From positions 1 through 33,716 of the forward strand of contig CAAECF010000110.1 of assembly GCA_900754275.1 (NCBI GenBank): DNA of 33,716 nt. The letters are read 5' to 3'. The stretch comes from an uncultured Collinsella sp. Its GTDB lineage: Bacteria; Actinomycetota; Coriobacteriia; Coriobacteriales; Coriobacteriaceae. Of this stretch, positions 1 through 7,737 are shown piece by piece (positions within the stretch are counted from its first letter, which is position 1; the number at the start of each line of letters is the position of its first letter). Below the pieces are notes generated by a model, which was not told the DNA's origin, ran no database searches, and saw nothing but the letters and a program-made list of their open reading frames with translations. The translations under genes and the position numbers were made by a program.

Positions 1-562
1 CCTGCGCCAGCACCAGGGCGGCGTAGTCGGGGCGCAGCACGTGCGCGCCCTCGCCGGCGCGGGTCGCTGCGGGCGGCAGGCGTTTGAACAGCGGGTCGCC
101 CGAAAGGTCTAGGCTTATGCTCGCGCGGCGCTGGCGCAGCGAAAGCAGTAGGTGAACATCGGGGTCGGCGGCATCGACATCGGCGCGACGGCCCGTGGTC
201 TCGGCCAGGCGGTCGCACAGCGCGTCTTTGGCGCGCAGGGCCGAGAAACGCGTGTTGCGCAGCTGCTCGGTCACGCCGCGGGCGGTGATGGCAATGGTGG
301 CGCCGGGGCGGACGATGTTCTCCCAGGCGATGTCGTAAACGCTATCGTACAGCTCGTCGGCGTCCTGCGCCTCAAAGCGCCCGAGCACCGCAAACACGCG
401 GCTCGCCAGACGCGACCACAGACAGGCGCGGTAGCCTTCTTCGAGCTCGCCCTCAAACGTGGCGCGGCCCTTCAGCCGGCGAACATGCGAAAGCCCGAGG
501 CGTTTAAGCTCATCGGCGAGTGCGGACTCAAAGCCCTCGGGGCAGCTTGCGTAAAATTCCAT
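1..562 (-). CDS. THUMP-domain class I SAM-dependent RNA methyltransferase (RlmL type), 3' part missing
   Basis: The reading frame runs from ATG at 562 to the left edge without a stop (187 codons seen). The protein begins MEFYASCPEGFESALADELK, typical of 23S rRNA guanine-N2 methyltransferases of the RlmL/YcbY group, which modify a guanine in large-subunit rRNA in the cytoplasm. A THUMP RNA-binding domain fills about residues 5-155. It is followed by SISLDLSGDPLFKR, the conserved linker into the Rossmann methyltransferase domain, which lies outside the window. On the minus strand GAGAGG stands 7 nt before the start, and a perfect TATAAT (595-590) lies about 30 nt upstream, without a clear -35. 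The gene is divergent from the HAD phosphatase. The family is well supported. Whether a second RlmK-like domain follows cannot be seen. Confidence 0.85.
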   Translation of the reverse strand, partial: MEFYASCPEGFESALADELKRLGLSHVRRLKGRATFEGELEEGYRACLWSRLASRVFAVLGRFEAQDADELYDSVYDIAWENIVRPGATIAITARGVTEQLRNTRFSALRAKDALCDRLAETTGRRADVDAADPDVHLLLSLRQRRASISLDLSGDPLFKRLPPAATRAGEGAHVLRPDYAALVLAQ

Positions 563-637
563 GGGTGACCTCTCTGGTTGCGTCGCTCCATTATATGATG
601 GATGCTTCGTTTACTCTCGCCCCCGAAAGGAACCCAT

Positions 638-1465
638 ATGATTGATGCGTGCCCCGATTCTGCCGTGCTCTTTTTTGACGTGGACGGCACGCTGACGTCG
701 TTCGATCCCGACAACATGACCGACAAGGACTTTTCGGCGGTTCGCCCCTCGCAGGCGGTGATCGAGGCGTTTCATCGCCTGCGCAATGCGGGTCACCAGG
801 CATTTATCTGCACGGGTCGTCCCTTGTGGCTGATTGCCGATGGTCTGCGTGCTTTGGAGCCTGCGGGTGTCGTTGCCATGGCGGGAGCGACACTCGAGGT
901 CGAGGGCCGCGTGGTACACGAGGACTGCTTTGACGAGGACATTGTCGAGGAGCTTGCACGCCGTATGGCCGCGGCAGGGATTGAGGCCTTTTTCGAGACC
1001 AACGTGGCTACTTTTGCCTTGGAACCCGCGGGCGTTGAGCAGTCGTCTCTGATCGGCACTTCTGTGGTGCACAGCGCCGAGGAAATGCGCGTCGACGGCA
1101 GTCTGCGCGTGGGCAAGGTATGCCTCAATGTGCCCAGTTTGGCTCGCGTAGCCAACGATGACGGCTTTATCGATCGCGAGTTTGAGCTGTGCAACACCGG
1201 TGGCCAGAATCGCGAGCTGAGCCCCAAGGGCATCGACAAGGGCGTGGGCGTGGCGCGAGCGCTGGAATACCTGGGTCGCACCGGCAACGCGCGCACCTTT
1301 GGCTTTGGTGATTCCGGCAACGACCTGGGCATGCTCGCTGCGGTCGAGACGGCTGTCGCCATGGGCAACGCCATGCCTGAGGTCAAGGCGGTCGCCGACT
1401 ACGTGACCGACGATGTCGCACACGACGGCACCGTCACAGCGATGCAGCATTTCGGCCTCATCTAA
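638..1465 (+). CDS. Cof-type HAD-IIB phosphatase
   Basis: A 275-residue cytoplasmic hydrolase of the haloacid dehalogenase superfamily, Cof/YbjI-like subgroup. These enzymes dephosphorylate sugar phosphates, flavin or pyridoxal phosphates. All four motifs are present: FFDVDGT (nucleophile Asp14, acid/base Asp16), FICTGR (motif II Thr), the Lys of KGIDKG (motif III), and GFGDSGNDLGM (Asp225 and Asp229, Mg2+ binding). The segment between motifs II and III is the C2B cap, which sets substrate range. I chose ATG 638 because GAAAGGAA lies just upstream and the DVDGT strand then falls at the normal distance. An in-frame start at 602 would add 12 atypical residues. The substrate cannot be deduced. 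The next gene, a transaldolase family member, is about 190 nt away and hints only weakly at sugar phosphates. Confidence 0.9.
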   Translation: MIDACPDSAVLFFDVDGTLTSFDPDNMTDKDFSAVRPSQAVIEAFHRLRNAGHQAFICTGRPLWLIADGLRALEPAGVVAMAGATLEVEGRVVHEDCFDEDIVEELARRMAAAGIEAFFETNVATFALEPAGVEQSSLIGTSVVHSAEEMRVDGSLRVGKVCLNVPSLARVANDDGFIDREFELCNTGGQNRELSPKGIDKGVGVARALEYLGRTGNARTFGFGDSGNDLGMLAAVETAVAMGNAMPEVKAVADYVTDDVAHDGTVTAMQHFGLI

Positions 1466-1658
1466 TGAATCCCGCGTTCTGACGTTTGCTCAAACTGCGA
1501 CTCTTCGCTTTTGCATGCTCAATCGATTTATCAATCCAAACACTGAGGTGTTTATACCGTTCGCCGAGAAGATAAAAAACCGCAGCTCACGCCTTGATAA
1601 ACGTAGGTAAAGTGTTTAGCAGTTTAACGCCCATGTGCAAGCGAAAGGAATCAGGCAG

Positions 1659-2363
1659 ATGGCAATCAAGGTGTTCGCTGACGGTGCAAACCTCGAGGGC
1701 ATGCTCGACATGTACGAGAACGGCAACGTTCAGGGTTTCACGACCAACCCGTCCCTTATGAAGAAGGGCGGCGTGACGGATTACCGCGCGTTTGCCAAGG
1801 AGGTCCTGACCCACATCACCGATGTGTCCGTCTCGTTTGAGGTCTTTGCCGATGACGTCGAGACCATGGAGGTCGAGGCGCGCGAGATCGCTACCTGGGC
1901 CGAGAACGTCTACGTCAAGATTCCGTGCGTGACCACCAAGGGCGAGTCCACCGCCGAGCTGGTGCGCAAGCTGTCGGCCGACGGCATCAAGGTCAACGTC
2001 ACCACCATCTTTACGCCTAAGCAGGTTGACGAGATGGTCGAGGCCGTTGACACCGAGACGCCGTCCATCATCTCGCTCTTTGCCGGCCGCATCGCCGACA
2101 CCGGCGTCGACCCCATTCCGTTTATGACGGAGTCGGTCAAGAAGGCCGCCATCAAGCCCAACTGTGAGGTCCTGTGGGCGTCCACGCGCGAGCTCATCAA
2201 CATTTACCAGGCCGAGGCCTGCGGTTGCCAGATCATCACGGTGCCCAACGGCATCCTGGCCAAGCGCAAGAACATCGGCCGTGACCCGTACGAGGTCTCG
2301 CTCGACACCGTCCGCGGCTTTGCCAAGGATATCGCGGCGCTCGGTTTCCATATCCTGCCGTAA
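1659..2363 (+). CDS. Transaldolase / fructose-6-phosphate aldolase family protein
   Basis: A 234-residue protein of the short transaldolase group (TalC/MipB/FSA), a Schiff-base TIM-barrel enzyme. Such proteins transfer dihydroxyacetone units between sugar phosphates in the pentose phosphate pathway, or cleave fructose 6-phosphate. Visible marks are FADGANLEGM and GFTTNPSLM at the N-terminus, VYVKIPC with the expected Schiff-base Lys87, and KVNVTTIFTPKQ followed by SLFAGRIADTG. The C-terminus FHILP is normal. ATG 1659 follows AAAGGA by about 10 nt. An in-frame GTG at 1635 would add eight residues that include the ribosome binding site, so it is rejected. Aldolase and transaldolase members cannot be told apart by eye. 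The last 26 bases of this gene are repeated about 155 bp downstream. Confidence 0.88.
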   Translation: MAIKVFADGANLEGMLDMYENGNVQGFTTNPSLMKKGGVTDYRAFAKEVLTHITDVSVSFEVFADDVETMEVEAREIATWAENVYVKIPCVTTKGESTAELVRKLSADGIKVNVTTIFTPKQVDEMVEAVDTETPSIISLFAGRIADTGVDPIPFMTESVKKAAIKPNCEVLWASTRELINIYQAEACGCQIITVPNGILAKRKNIGRDPYEVSLDTVRGFAKDIAALGFHILP

Positions 2364-2394
2364 CGCGAACACTGGCTACGCCGCGGGTTGTTCG

Positions 2395-2464
2395 CCCCGG
2401 CTTTTCCTTTCCCTACCGCTCACGCGCTTCGCGGGGGTCGCGCTAGGCAAAGGAAAGGCCGGGG
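2395..2464. repeat. GC-rich inverted repeat after the transaldolase gene
   Basis: Bases 2395-2410 pair with 2449-2464 over 16 positions with a single G-T wobble, around a GC-rich loop that can itself fold. No T-run follows, so it is not a classical terminator. It could stabilise the 3' end of the transaldolase transcript. Confidence 0.65.
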
Positions 2465-2491
2465 CTGCCGGCACGAGCTTGCCAGCAAGTT

Positions 2492-2517
2492 GGCGCTTGG
2501 CTTCCATATCCTGCCGT
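2492..2517 (+). pseudogene. Duplicated tail of the transaldolase gene (fragment)
   Basis: These 26 bases match the end of the transaldolase gene (2336-2361) at 24 positions and would encode the same ALGFHILP peptide. Here the stop codon is replaced by TGG and the frame runs on. No other part of a transaldolase is recognisable. It looks like debris of a tandem duplication or a recombination scar. The two differences, one of them at a third codon position, suggest age. Confidence 0.55.
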
Positions 2518-2541
2518 GGGCAAAGGTACCCCCGCCTGCGC

Positions 2542-2713
2542 CGTGCAAAATTGAGAGTATTCAGCAAGGTAAAGGCTTTTACCAGTTAACCGAAGCACGG
2601 AACAGCCCCCGTTTTGGCTCTGATGATGCTAAAACGGGGGCCGTTTTTGACTTTATTGCCTCTGAGGGGCGTTCGGGGCGGCGGAAATTGCAGAATACTC
2701 GCGATTTTGCACG
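2542..2713. repeat. Inverted-repeat-bounded element enclosing a terminator
   Basis: The 21-nt arms 2542-2562 and 2693-2713 (CGTGCAAAAT...GTATTC and its complement) match at 19 positions and enclose 130 bp that include the terminator. No target-site duplication is obvious and no protein is encoded. A non-autonomous palindromic element is possible, as is folding of read-through transcripts. Confidence 0.5.
2605..2648 (+). terminator. Rho-independent terminator downstream of the transaldolase gene
   Basis: GCCCCCGTTTTGGC at 2605-2618 pairs with 2628-2641 (one G-T wobble), with a 9-nt loop, and CGTTTTT follows. The orientation serves the plus-strand transaldolase transcript. It also separates it from the convergent tex gene. 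Confidence 0.85.
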
Positions 2714-2745
2714 TCGCGAGAGGGGGGACCCTTGCTTTAGGTGGT

Positions 2746-4893
2746 TTACTTCCCCTGCACCATGGTGAGCGAGATCTTCTTGCGGTCGCGATCGACCTTT
2801 TCCACCCACACCTTTACCGTGTCGCCGACGCGCACCACGTCGCTCGGGTGCTTGACGAAGCGGTTGGCCAGCTTGGAGATGTGCACGAGGCCGTCCTGGT
2901 GCACACCCACGTCGACGAAGGCGCCAAAGTCGACGACGTTGCGCACCGTGCCCTTGAGTTCCATGCCGGGCTCCAGGTCGTCGATGGAAAGTGCCGAGCG
3001 GCTAAAGGCCACCTCGGGCGCGTCGTCGCGCGGGTCGCGGCCGGGCTTCTTGAGCTCGTTGACAATGTCGATGAGCGTCAGGGTGCCGCAGTCCAGGTCG
3101 CTTGCCAGCGCCGAGATGCTGCCCAGGCGGCGCTCGATGTCGGGCACGCCGCCGCGGCTGAGCTCGCTTGCTTTAACGCCGGCGCGTTCCAAGACGGACG
3201 TGGCCACCTCGTAGCTTTCGGGGTGGACGCTCGTTGCGTCGAGCGGGTTCTTACCGCCGCTAATTCGCAAAAAGCCTGCAGCGTTGAGATATGCCTTGGG
3301 TCCCAGCTTGGGGACCTTCTTGAGCTGGCGGCGATCGGTGAAGGCGCCGTTTTCCTCGCGGAAAGCCACGATGTTCTTGGCCACGCTCGGCGTGATGCCC
3401 GAAACGTATCCCAGCAGGCTCGCGCTCGCGGTGTTGACGTCGACGCCCACGCGGTTGACGACGTCCTCCACCACGTGGCCCAGGGTGCGCGAGAGCTCGG
3501 CCTGGTCAAGGTCGTGCTGGTACTGGCCCACGCCGATGGACTGGGGCGGAATCTTGACGAGCTCTGCCAGTGGGTCCTGCAGGCGGCGGCCCAGGCTCAT
3601 GGCGCCGCGCACGGTGACGTCCAGGTCGGGATACTCCTGGCTCGCGAGCTCGGAGGCGGAGTACACCGACGCGCCGGCCTCGTTAACAATGGTGTATCGC
3701 AGCCCAGGCGCCTGCTCGGCAATGAACTCCGAGACGACTTCCTCGGTCTCGCGGCTGGCGGTGCCGTTGCCGATGACGATGGTGTTGACGCCGTCCTTTT
3801 TGACGAGGCGGGCGAGCTCGCGCTTGGTGCCGGCGACGTCGTGGCGCGGCTTGGTGGGGTAGACCACGCCGTGGTCGAGTAGCTTGCCGGTCTCGTCCAT
3901 GACGGCGACCTTGCAGCCGGTGCGGTAGCCCGGATCGAGCGCGAGCACGCGGGCGCCGCGCACAGGGCGCGCCGAGAGCAGGCCCTCGAGATTCTTGGCA
4001 AAGACGTTGATGGCCTCGGTCTGAGCGCGAACGGTGAGTTTGGCGCGGGCCTCGCGCTCCAGCGAGGGGGCCATGAGGCGCTTGTAACCGTCAGCGATGG
4101 CGGCATCGAAGATGGGCGCGAAGACGCCCTGGCGTCGGGGCCAACGGCTGCTGAGGCGCGCTGTGGCGGCAGCGCCGTCGACGTTCACGCGCACGCGGAG
4201 CTTGCCCTCGCGCTCGCCGCGGTCGATAGCCAGCACGCGGTGGTTGGGTATACGGCGCAGCGGCTCATCATAGTTGTAGTAGGGCTCGTAGGGAGTCTTT
4301 TCGGCGGGGTCGGTGGCCTCGACGACGATGTCGGCGGTGTTTTGCGTAAAGGCGCGCAGGTCGGCGACGTTCTCGGGGTCTTCGGCCACCGTCTCAGCCA
4401 CGATGTCCGCCGCGCCGGCGAGCGCCTTCTCGGGCGTGTCGAAGCCGGCTTCCTCGTTGACGTAGGCCGCGGCGGTGTCGAGCGCGCTGCCCTTGGCCGA
4501 GGCCTGCATGATGATCATGTTGGCAAGCGGCTCCAGGCCTGCCTCGCGGGCCTTCTGTGCGCGGGTCATGCGCTTTTTGCGGTAGGGCTTGTAGAGGTCC
4601 TCGACACGCTGGAGCTGCGTGGCCTCTCGAATCTGCTGCTCGAGTTCGGGCGTGAGTTTGCCCTGGGCGTCGATGAGCAGAACGACGTCCTCTTTACGCT
4701 GCTCAAGATTGCGCAGGTAGGACAGGCGCTCGTCGAGTGCGCGCAGGGCGACGTCGTCCATGCCGCCCGTGGCTTCCTTGCGGTAGCGCGAGATAAAGGG
4801 GATGGTGTTGCCCTCGTCGATGAGCTTGACGGCCGCCTCGACGTTGGCGGCCTTAAGGTTGAGCTCGCGGGCGAGCTGGGCGATAAGATCCAT
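2746..4893 (-). CDS. tex: Tex family S1 RNA-binding protein
   Basis: A 715-residue cytoplasmic nucleic-acid-binding protein of the Tex/Spt6-like family, linked in other bacteria to transcription and RNA processing. The order of parts is complete: helical N-terminal region (MDLIAQLARELNLK), Tex helix-turn-helix region with LYKPYRKKRMTRAQKAREAG at about residues 100-120, YqgF/RNase H-like domain from about 310 (VLALDPGYRTGCKVAV), helix-hairpin-helix modules at about 480-550 (ITPSVAKNIVAFREENGAF), and a C-terminal S1 domain at about 625-705 (GTVRNVVDFGAFVDVGVHQD). ATG 4893 is preceded by AAGGAG at ideal spacing. An in-frame start at 4956 would add 21 unusual residues and is rejected. The length is normal for the family. 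The 5' leader contains a small hairpin (4952-4970) and abuts the long inverted repeat at 4976-5133. Confidence 0.95.
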   Translation of the reverse strand: MDLIAQLARELNLKAANVEAAVKLIDEGNTIPFISRYRKEATGGMDDVALRALDERLSYLRNLEQRKEDVVLLIDAQGKLTPELEQQIREATQLQRVEDLYKPYRKKRMTRAQKAREAGLEPLANMIIMQASAKGSALDTAAAYVNEEAGFDTPEKALAGAADIVAETVAEDPENVADLRAFTQNTADIVVEATDPAEKTPYEPYYNYDEPLRRIPNHRVLAIDRGEREGKLRVRVNVDGAAATARLSSRWPRRQGVFAPIFDAAIADGYKRLMAPSLEREARAKLTVRAQTEAINVFAKNLEGLLSARPVRGARVLALDPGYRTGCKVAVMDETGKLLDHGVVYPTKPRHDVAGTKRELARLVKKDGVNTIVIGNGTASRETEEVVSEFIAEQAPGLRYTIVNEAGASVYSASELASQEYPDLDVTVRGAMSLGRRLQDPLAELVKIPPQSIGVGQYQHDLDQAELSRTLGHVVEDVVNRVGVDVNTASASLLGYVSGITPSVAKNIVAFREENGAFTDRRQLKKVPKLGPKAYLNAAGFLRISGGKNPLDATSVHPESYEVATSVLERAGVKASELSRGGVPDIERRLGSISALASDLDCGTLTLIDIVNELKKPGRDPRDDAPEVAFSRSALSIDDLEPGMELKGTVRNVVDFGAFVDVGVHQDGLVHISKLANRFVKHPSDVVRVGDTVKVWVEKVDRDRKKISLTMVQGK

Positions 4894-4975
4894 GAAACTC
4901 CTTGCGGTAAAGGTGCGTTTGCAGCACAGAGCTACCAAGGATACCACCCGTCCCAAAAGACTGTTTTGGGCCGTG

Positions 4976-5133
4976 CCACGAAAATGACCTATCTACTACG
5001 TTTAACCCGTATGGGTCGACCATCCCCCGGTTTTCCGAAAATACGCAAGCCGTCTACCTGCGGTTTTTACTTCGCGAAATTTGGCACGGTTGAGGGCGAT
5101 CGGTTAAACGTAGTAGATAGGCGCATTTCGTGG
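4976..5133. repeat. 158-bp palindromic element with 32-nt arms
   Basis: The arms 4976-5007 and 5102-5133 are inverted copies. The inner 20 bases (CCTATCTACTACGTTTAACC, 4988-5007, against 5102-5121) are perfect, and the outer CCACGAAA also matches. The 94-bp centre has no coding potential. Size and structure resemble a MITE or a genus-specific intergenic repeat. No target duplication is clear. Confidence 0.75.
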
Positions 5134-5196
5134 CGAACGAATCAGGCCGAGGTGCAAAATGGCCCCTCGCCCCAGAAAAATCGTCGGAAAGGTAGC

Positions 5197-5232
5197 AAAA
5201 TGCCCCGCGGGCAGGAGGCTGCTCGCGGGGCA
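5197..5232 (-). terminator. Terminator of the SDR-MFS-Gfo/Idh operon
   Basis: Bases 5201-5214 and 5219-5232 pair at 13 of 14 positions (core GCCCCGCG/CGCGGGGC) with a 4-nt loop. Read on the minus strand, GGGGCATTTTGC follows the stem. It lies about 70 nt beyond the stop codon of the Gfo/Idh gene. Confidence 0.75.
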
Positions 5233-5304
5233 AAGAAGAGGGGCTTGTTGGTGGCGGACCGAAGGGTTCGGCATGGGGCTTCTGCCGCGGTCTGCCCTAA
5301 GGCG

Positions 5305-6345
5305 TTACAGCTCGACGAGCTGGCCGGTCTCGGCGGCCTCCTTGATGGCGTTGAGAAGCGTGAGCGTCTTGACGTTATCGGCGGGCGTCACGACGGGCTC
5401 GACCTCGCGGCGGACAACCTTCACAAAGTGCTTGAGCTGCATCTTGTGCGGCAGCGCGGGGTCGACTGCCGGAATCTCCATCTGCAGCGGCTTGTGCCAG
5501 TTGGAGGCGCCGTCGTAGGAGAACTGGTGCAGGCGGGGCAGCGAAAGGGCGCCCTTAGTTCCGCCGATAAAGTAGGCGTCGGCGTCGAAGGGACGGTACT
5601 GCGGGTCCTCGCGAGCGGTGGCCTCCCAGTTCCAGGGGCTGGCGGTGGCGTCGGAGATGGTCATGCTCGCAAGCGCGCCATCGGCAAAACGGACGTTGAC
5701 CACGGCGGAGTCCTCGGTCTCAAAACCGCGGGCGGCGCTGGACTGCATGCCCTGGACGGCAACGGGCTCGCCCAGCAGGTAACGGAGCAGGTCGACGTCG
5801 TGCACCAGGTTGACCAGGATCGGGCCGGCACCCTTCTTGCGGCGCCACTCGACGTCGAAGTACTCGTCGTTCTTATAGATCATGTAGTGGAAGCTCGACA
5901 CGGTGAGCTTGCCCAGCTCGCCGGACTCGATGATCTCCTTGGCCTTGTTGACGAAGGGGTTGTGGCGACGGTGCTGACCCACGAGCACGGGCACGCCGGC
6001 GGTCTCGGCCTCGGCGGCAAAGGCCTGGGCATCCTCGAGGTCGTTGGAGATCGGCTTCTCGACCAGCGGCACAATATTGCGCTTCACGGCCTCGCGGGCA
6101 ACGCCCAGGTGCAGGTCGTTGGGGGTGGCGATGATGACGGCCTCGGGCTTGACCTCGTCCATCATCTGGGCGGGATCGGTGAAGAACGGCACGCCGGCGG
6201 CCTCGGCCGTGGCGCGGGCGCCCTCAAAGGCGTCGGCGATGGCGACGAGCTCGGCCTCGGGCTCCTCGGTGACGAAGCGGATGTGGTTGCGACCCATGGC
6301 GCCGGCGCCGATAACGGCAATGCGGACGGGGTTGAGCTCAGACAT
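5305..6345 (-). CDS. Gfo/Idh/MocA family oxidoreductase
   Basis: A 346-residue NAD(P)-dependent dehydrogenase of the glucose-fructose oxidoreductase / inositol dehydrogenase family. The N-terminal Rossmann fold shows IAVIGAGAMGRNH, then VIIATPNDLH and VEKPISNDLEDA (the EKP motif with the conserved Lys). The C-terminal alpha/beta domain includes GPILVNLVHDVDLLRYL, with the Asp/His segment usually at the active site. AAGGAG lies 6 nt before ATG 6345. It is the last gene of an operon with an SDR dehydrogenase and an OFA-type carrier. Two dehydrogenases plus a carrier suggest uptake and stepwise oxidation of a polyol, sugar acid or inositol-like compound, but the substrate cannot be read from the sequence. 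A terminator follows at 5197-5232. Confidence 0.92.
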   Translation of the reverse strand: MSELNPVRIAVIGAGAMGRNHIRFVTEEPEAELVAIADAFEGARATAEAAGVPFFTDPAQMMDEVKPEAVIIATPNDLHLGVAREAVKRNIVPLVEKPISNDLEDAQAFAAEAETAGVPVLVGQHRRHNPFVNKAKEIIESGELGKLTVSSFHYMIYKNDEYFDVEWRRKKGAGPILVNLVHDVDLLRYLLGEPVAVQGMQSSAARGFETEDSAVVNVRFADGALASMTISDATASPWNWEATAREDPQYRPFDADAYFIGGTKGALSLPRLHQFSYDGASNWHKPLQMEIPAVDPALPHKMQLKHFVKVVRREVEPVVTPADNVKTLTLLNAIKEAAETGQLVEL

Positions 6346-6373
6346 TTCGACTCCTTAATACTGTTGGCGATGG

Positions 6374-6406
6374 AATGCGACAAAGGGACAGTCCCTTTGT
6401 CACATT
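6374..6406. repeat. 33-bp palindromic repeat, copy 1
   Basis: Arms of 16 nt around a single central base (core GACAAAGGGAC-A-GTCCCTTTGTC), with 15 of 16 pairs. It lies between the MFS and Gfo/Idh genes of one operon, so it would be transcribed as a hairpin. Other copies are at 17268, 20314 and 25377. Confidence 0.85.
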
Positions 6407-6414
6407 GGCAATTA

Positions 6415-7671
6415 CTAAGCGGACTTCTTCTTGCTGTCGGAGACCATCATGTAGACGGTGAGCACGACGGCGATGGCGGCGATCACGATGGCGCCGTAGA
6501 AGGACTGCTGGTAGGCGGCGCTGCCAGCCTCGGCGTGATACAGCACGGCGGTGATGGGCTGGCTGATCCAGGTGGAAGCGGCATAGCCCAAAAACATGAT
6601 GCCGTAGTTGACGCCGATGTTGCTGGTGCCAAAGGCGCCACCGGTGAGCGGCGGGTAGATGACGAGCAGGGCGCCAAAGCTAAAGCCGAGCAGGGCGAGC
6701 GCCACAAAGAACATGGCCTGCGTAAAGCTCATCGACATGATGACGAGCGCGACGATGGTGACGACAAGGCTGATGAGCAGCGACTTATAGGCGCCGAGCT
6801 TGTCGATGATCTGACCAAAGGACAGACGGCCGACCAGGTTGGCGCAGGTGTTGACGGAGACGACCACGCCGCCGAGGGCGACGGCCGCGGCGCTCGTGGG
6901 GTCGGCGAAGAGCTGGACGGCGGCGATGGAGGCAACCTTGCCCACGAGCAGGGTGCCCGCGGTGGCGGCGAAGGCGAAGGTGATGATGAGGACCCAGAAA
7001 CGCGGGGTCTTGACCATCTCGCCCGGGGTGAGGTCGCCGAAGGTGCCGGCATGTGCGCCACCCTTGGGGGCCTCGAAGCCCTCGGGCAGCCAACCGGCCT
7101 CGGGGGCCTTCAGGAACAGGGCGGAGGCGGCGATCATCACAAAGAAGATGACGCCGAGCGCCTTAAGGGCGCCAAAGATGCCCAGGCTCGGGATGAGCAG
7201 CGAGGCGAGCACCGGGGACAGCACGGCGGGGCCGGCGGTCGAAGCGGCCAGGGTGATGCCGGAGGCGAGGCCCTTCTTGTCGATGAACCACTTTTGGCCG
7301 GTGGTGAGCGCCGGGTTGTAGCCCAGGCCGTTGCCGATGGCGGCGACGAGCGAGAACCACAGGTAGAACTGCCACGGCTCGGTGACGGTGCCGGACATGA
7401 ACCAGCCCAAGCCGTAGCACACGGCGGCGGCGATAACGACGTTGCGCGGGCCGATCTTATCGGAGATGCGGCCGGCGAAGATGCCCGTCACGGCCATGAT
7501 GGTCTGAAAGACCGGGAAGGCCCAGGTGAGGGCGCTCGACCACTCGGGGTAGACGGCGAGCAGGTTCTTGCTCACGACGGAATACAGCGCGATGGAGCTG
7601 ATGAAGAACATGGTGACGCACGCGGCGGAAAGCACGACGGCGCGACCCTTGTTGGAGTTGGTGGAAGCCAT
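6415..7671 (-). CDS. MFS transporter, oxalate/formate antiporter (OFA) type
   Basis: A 418-residue inner-membrane carrier with about 12 hydrophobic segments. The loop GRISDKIGPRNVV between segments 2 and 3 is the MFS motif A. The stretch GNGLGYNPALTTGQKWFIDK followed by GLASGITLAASTAGPAV is the hallmark of the OFA family, whose members move organic anions such as oxalate, formate or other carboxylates. The C-terminus is a short lysine-rich tail. AAAGAG precedes ATG 7671. It stands between the SDR and Gfo/Idh genes in the same orientation, and presumably imports the compound these enzymes oxidise. The family is well supported, the substrate unknown. The 33-bp palindrome copy 1 lies just past its stop. 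Confidence 0.9.
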   Translation of the reverse strand: MASTNSNKGRAVVLSAACVTMFFISSIALYSVVSKNLLAVYPEWSSALTWAFPVFQTIMAVTGIFAGRISDKIGPRNVVIAAAVCYGLGWFMSGTVTEPWQFYLWFSLVAAIGNGLGYNPALTTGQKWFIDKKGLASGITLAASTAGPAVLSPVLASLLIPSLGIFGALKALGVIFFVMIAASALFLKAPEAGWLPEGFEAPKGGAHAGTFGDLTPGEMVKTPRFWVLIITFAFAATAGTLLVGKVASIAAVQLFADPTSAAAVALGGVVVSVNTCANLVGRLSFGQIIDKLGAYKSLLISLVVTIVALVIMSMSFTQAMFFVALALLGFSFGALLVIYPPLTGGAFGTSNIGVNYGIMFLGYAASTWISQPITAVLYHAEAGSAAYQQSFYGAIVIAAIAVVLTVYMMVSDSKKKSA

Positions 7672-7737
7672 TGGACTCTTTCTGATCGATACGGGGGAGG
7701 AGCGGGCGTGTCCGCGGGACCTCCCTGTCAGGTTGGT

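Larger units (their letters stand above)
2364..2745. other. 382-bp intergenic region without a gene, rich in repeats
   Basis: This gap lies between the transaldolase gene and tex, which converge. I see no credible gene in it. It holds a GC-rich inverted repeat (2395-2464), a second copy of the transaldolase gene's tail (2492-2517), a 21-nt inverted repeat pair (2542-2562 and 2693-2713) and, inside that pair, a clear rho-independent terminator (2605-2648). Confidence 0.8.
4894..5304. other. 411-bp intergenic region without a gene
   Basis: This lies between the start of tex and the stop of the Gfo/Idh gene, both on the minus strand. It holds the tex leader with a 7-bp hairpin (4952-4958 with 4964-4970), the long inverted repeat 4976-5133, and the terminator of the Gfo/Idh operon (5197-5232). 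Nothing in it looks coding. Confidence 0.8.

Noticed and set aside
4952..4970. CCCAAAA-GACTG-TTTTGGG as a terminator
   Set aside because: The stem has only 7 bp, is AT-rich, no T-run follows on either strand, and it lies in the tex leader. Noted only as a small hairpin.
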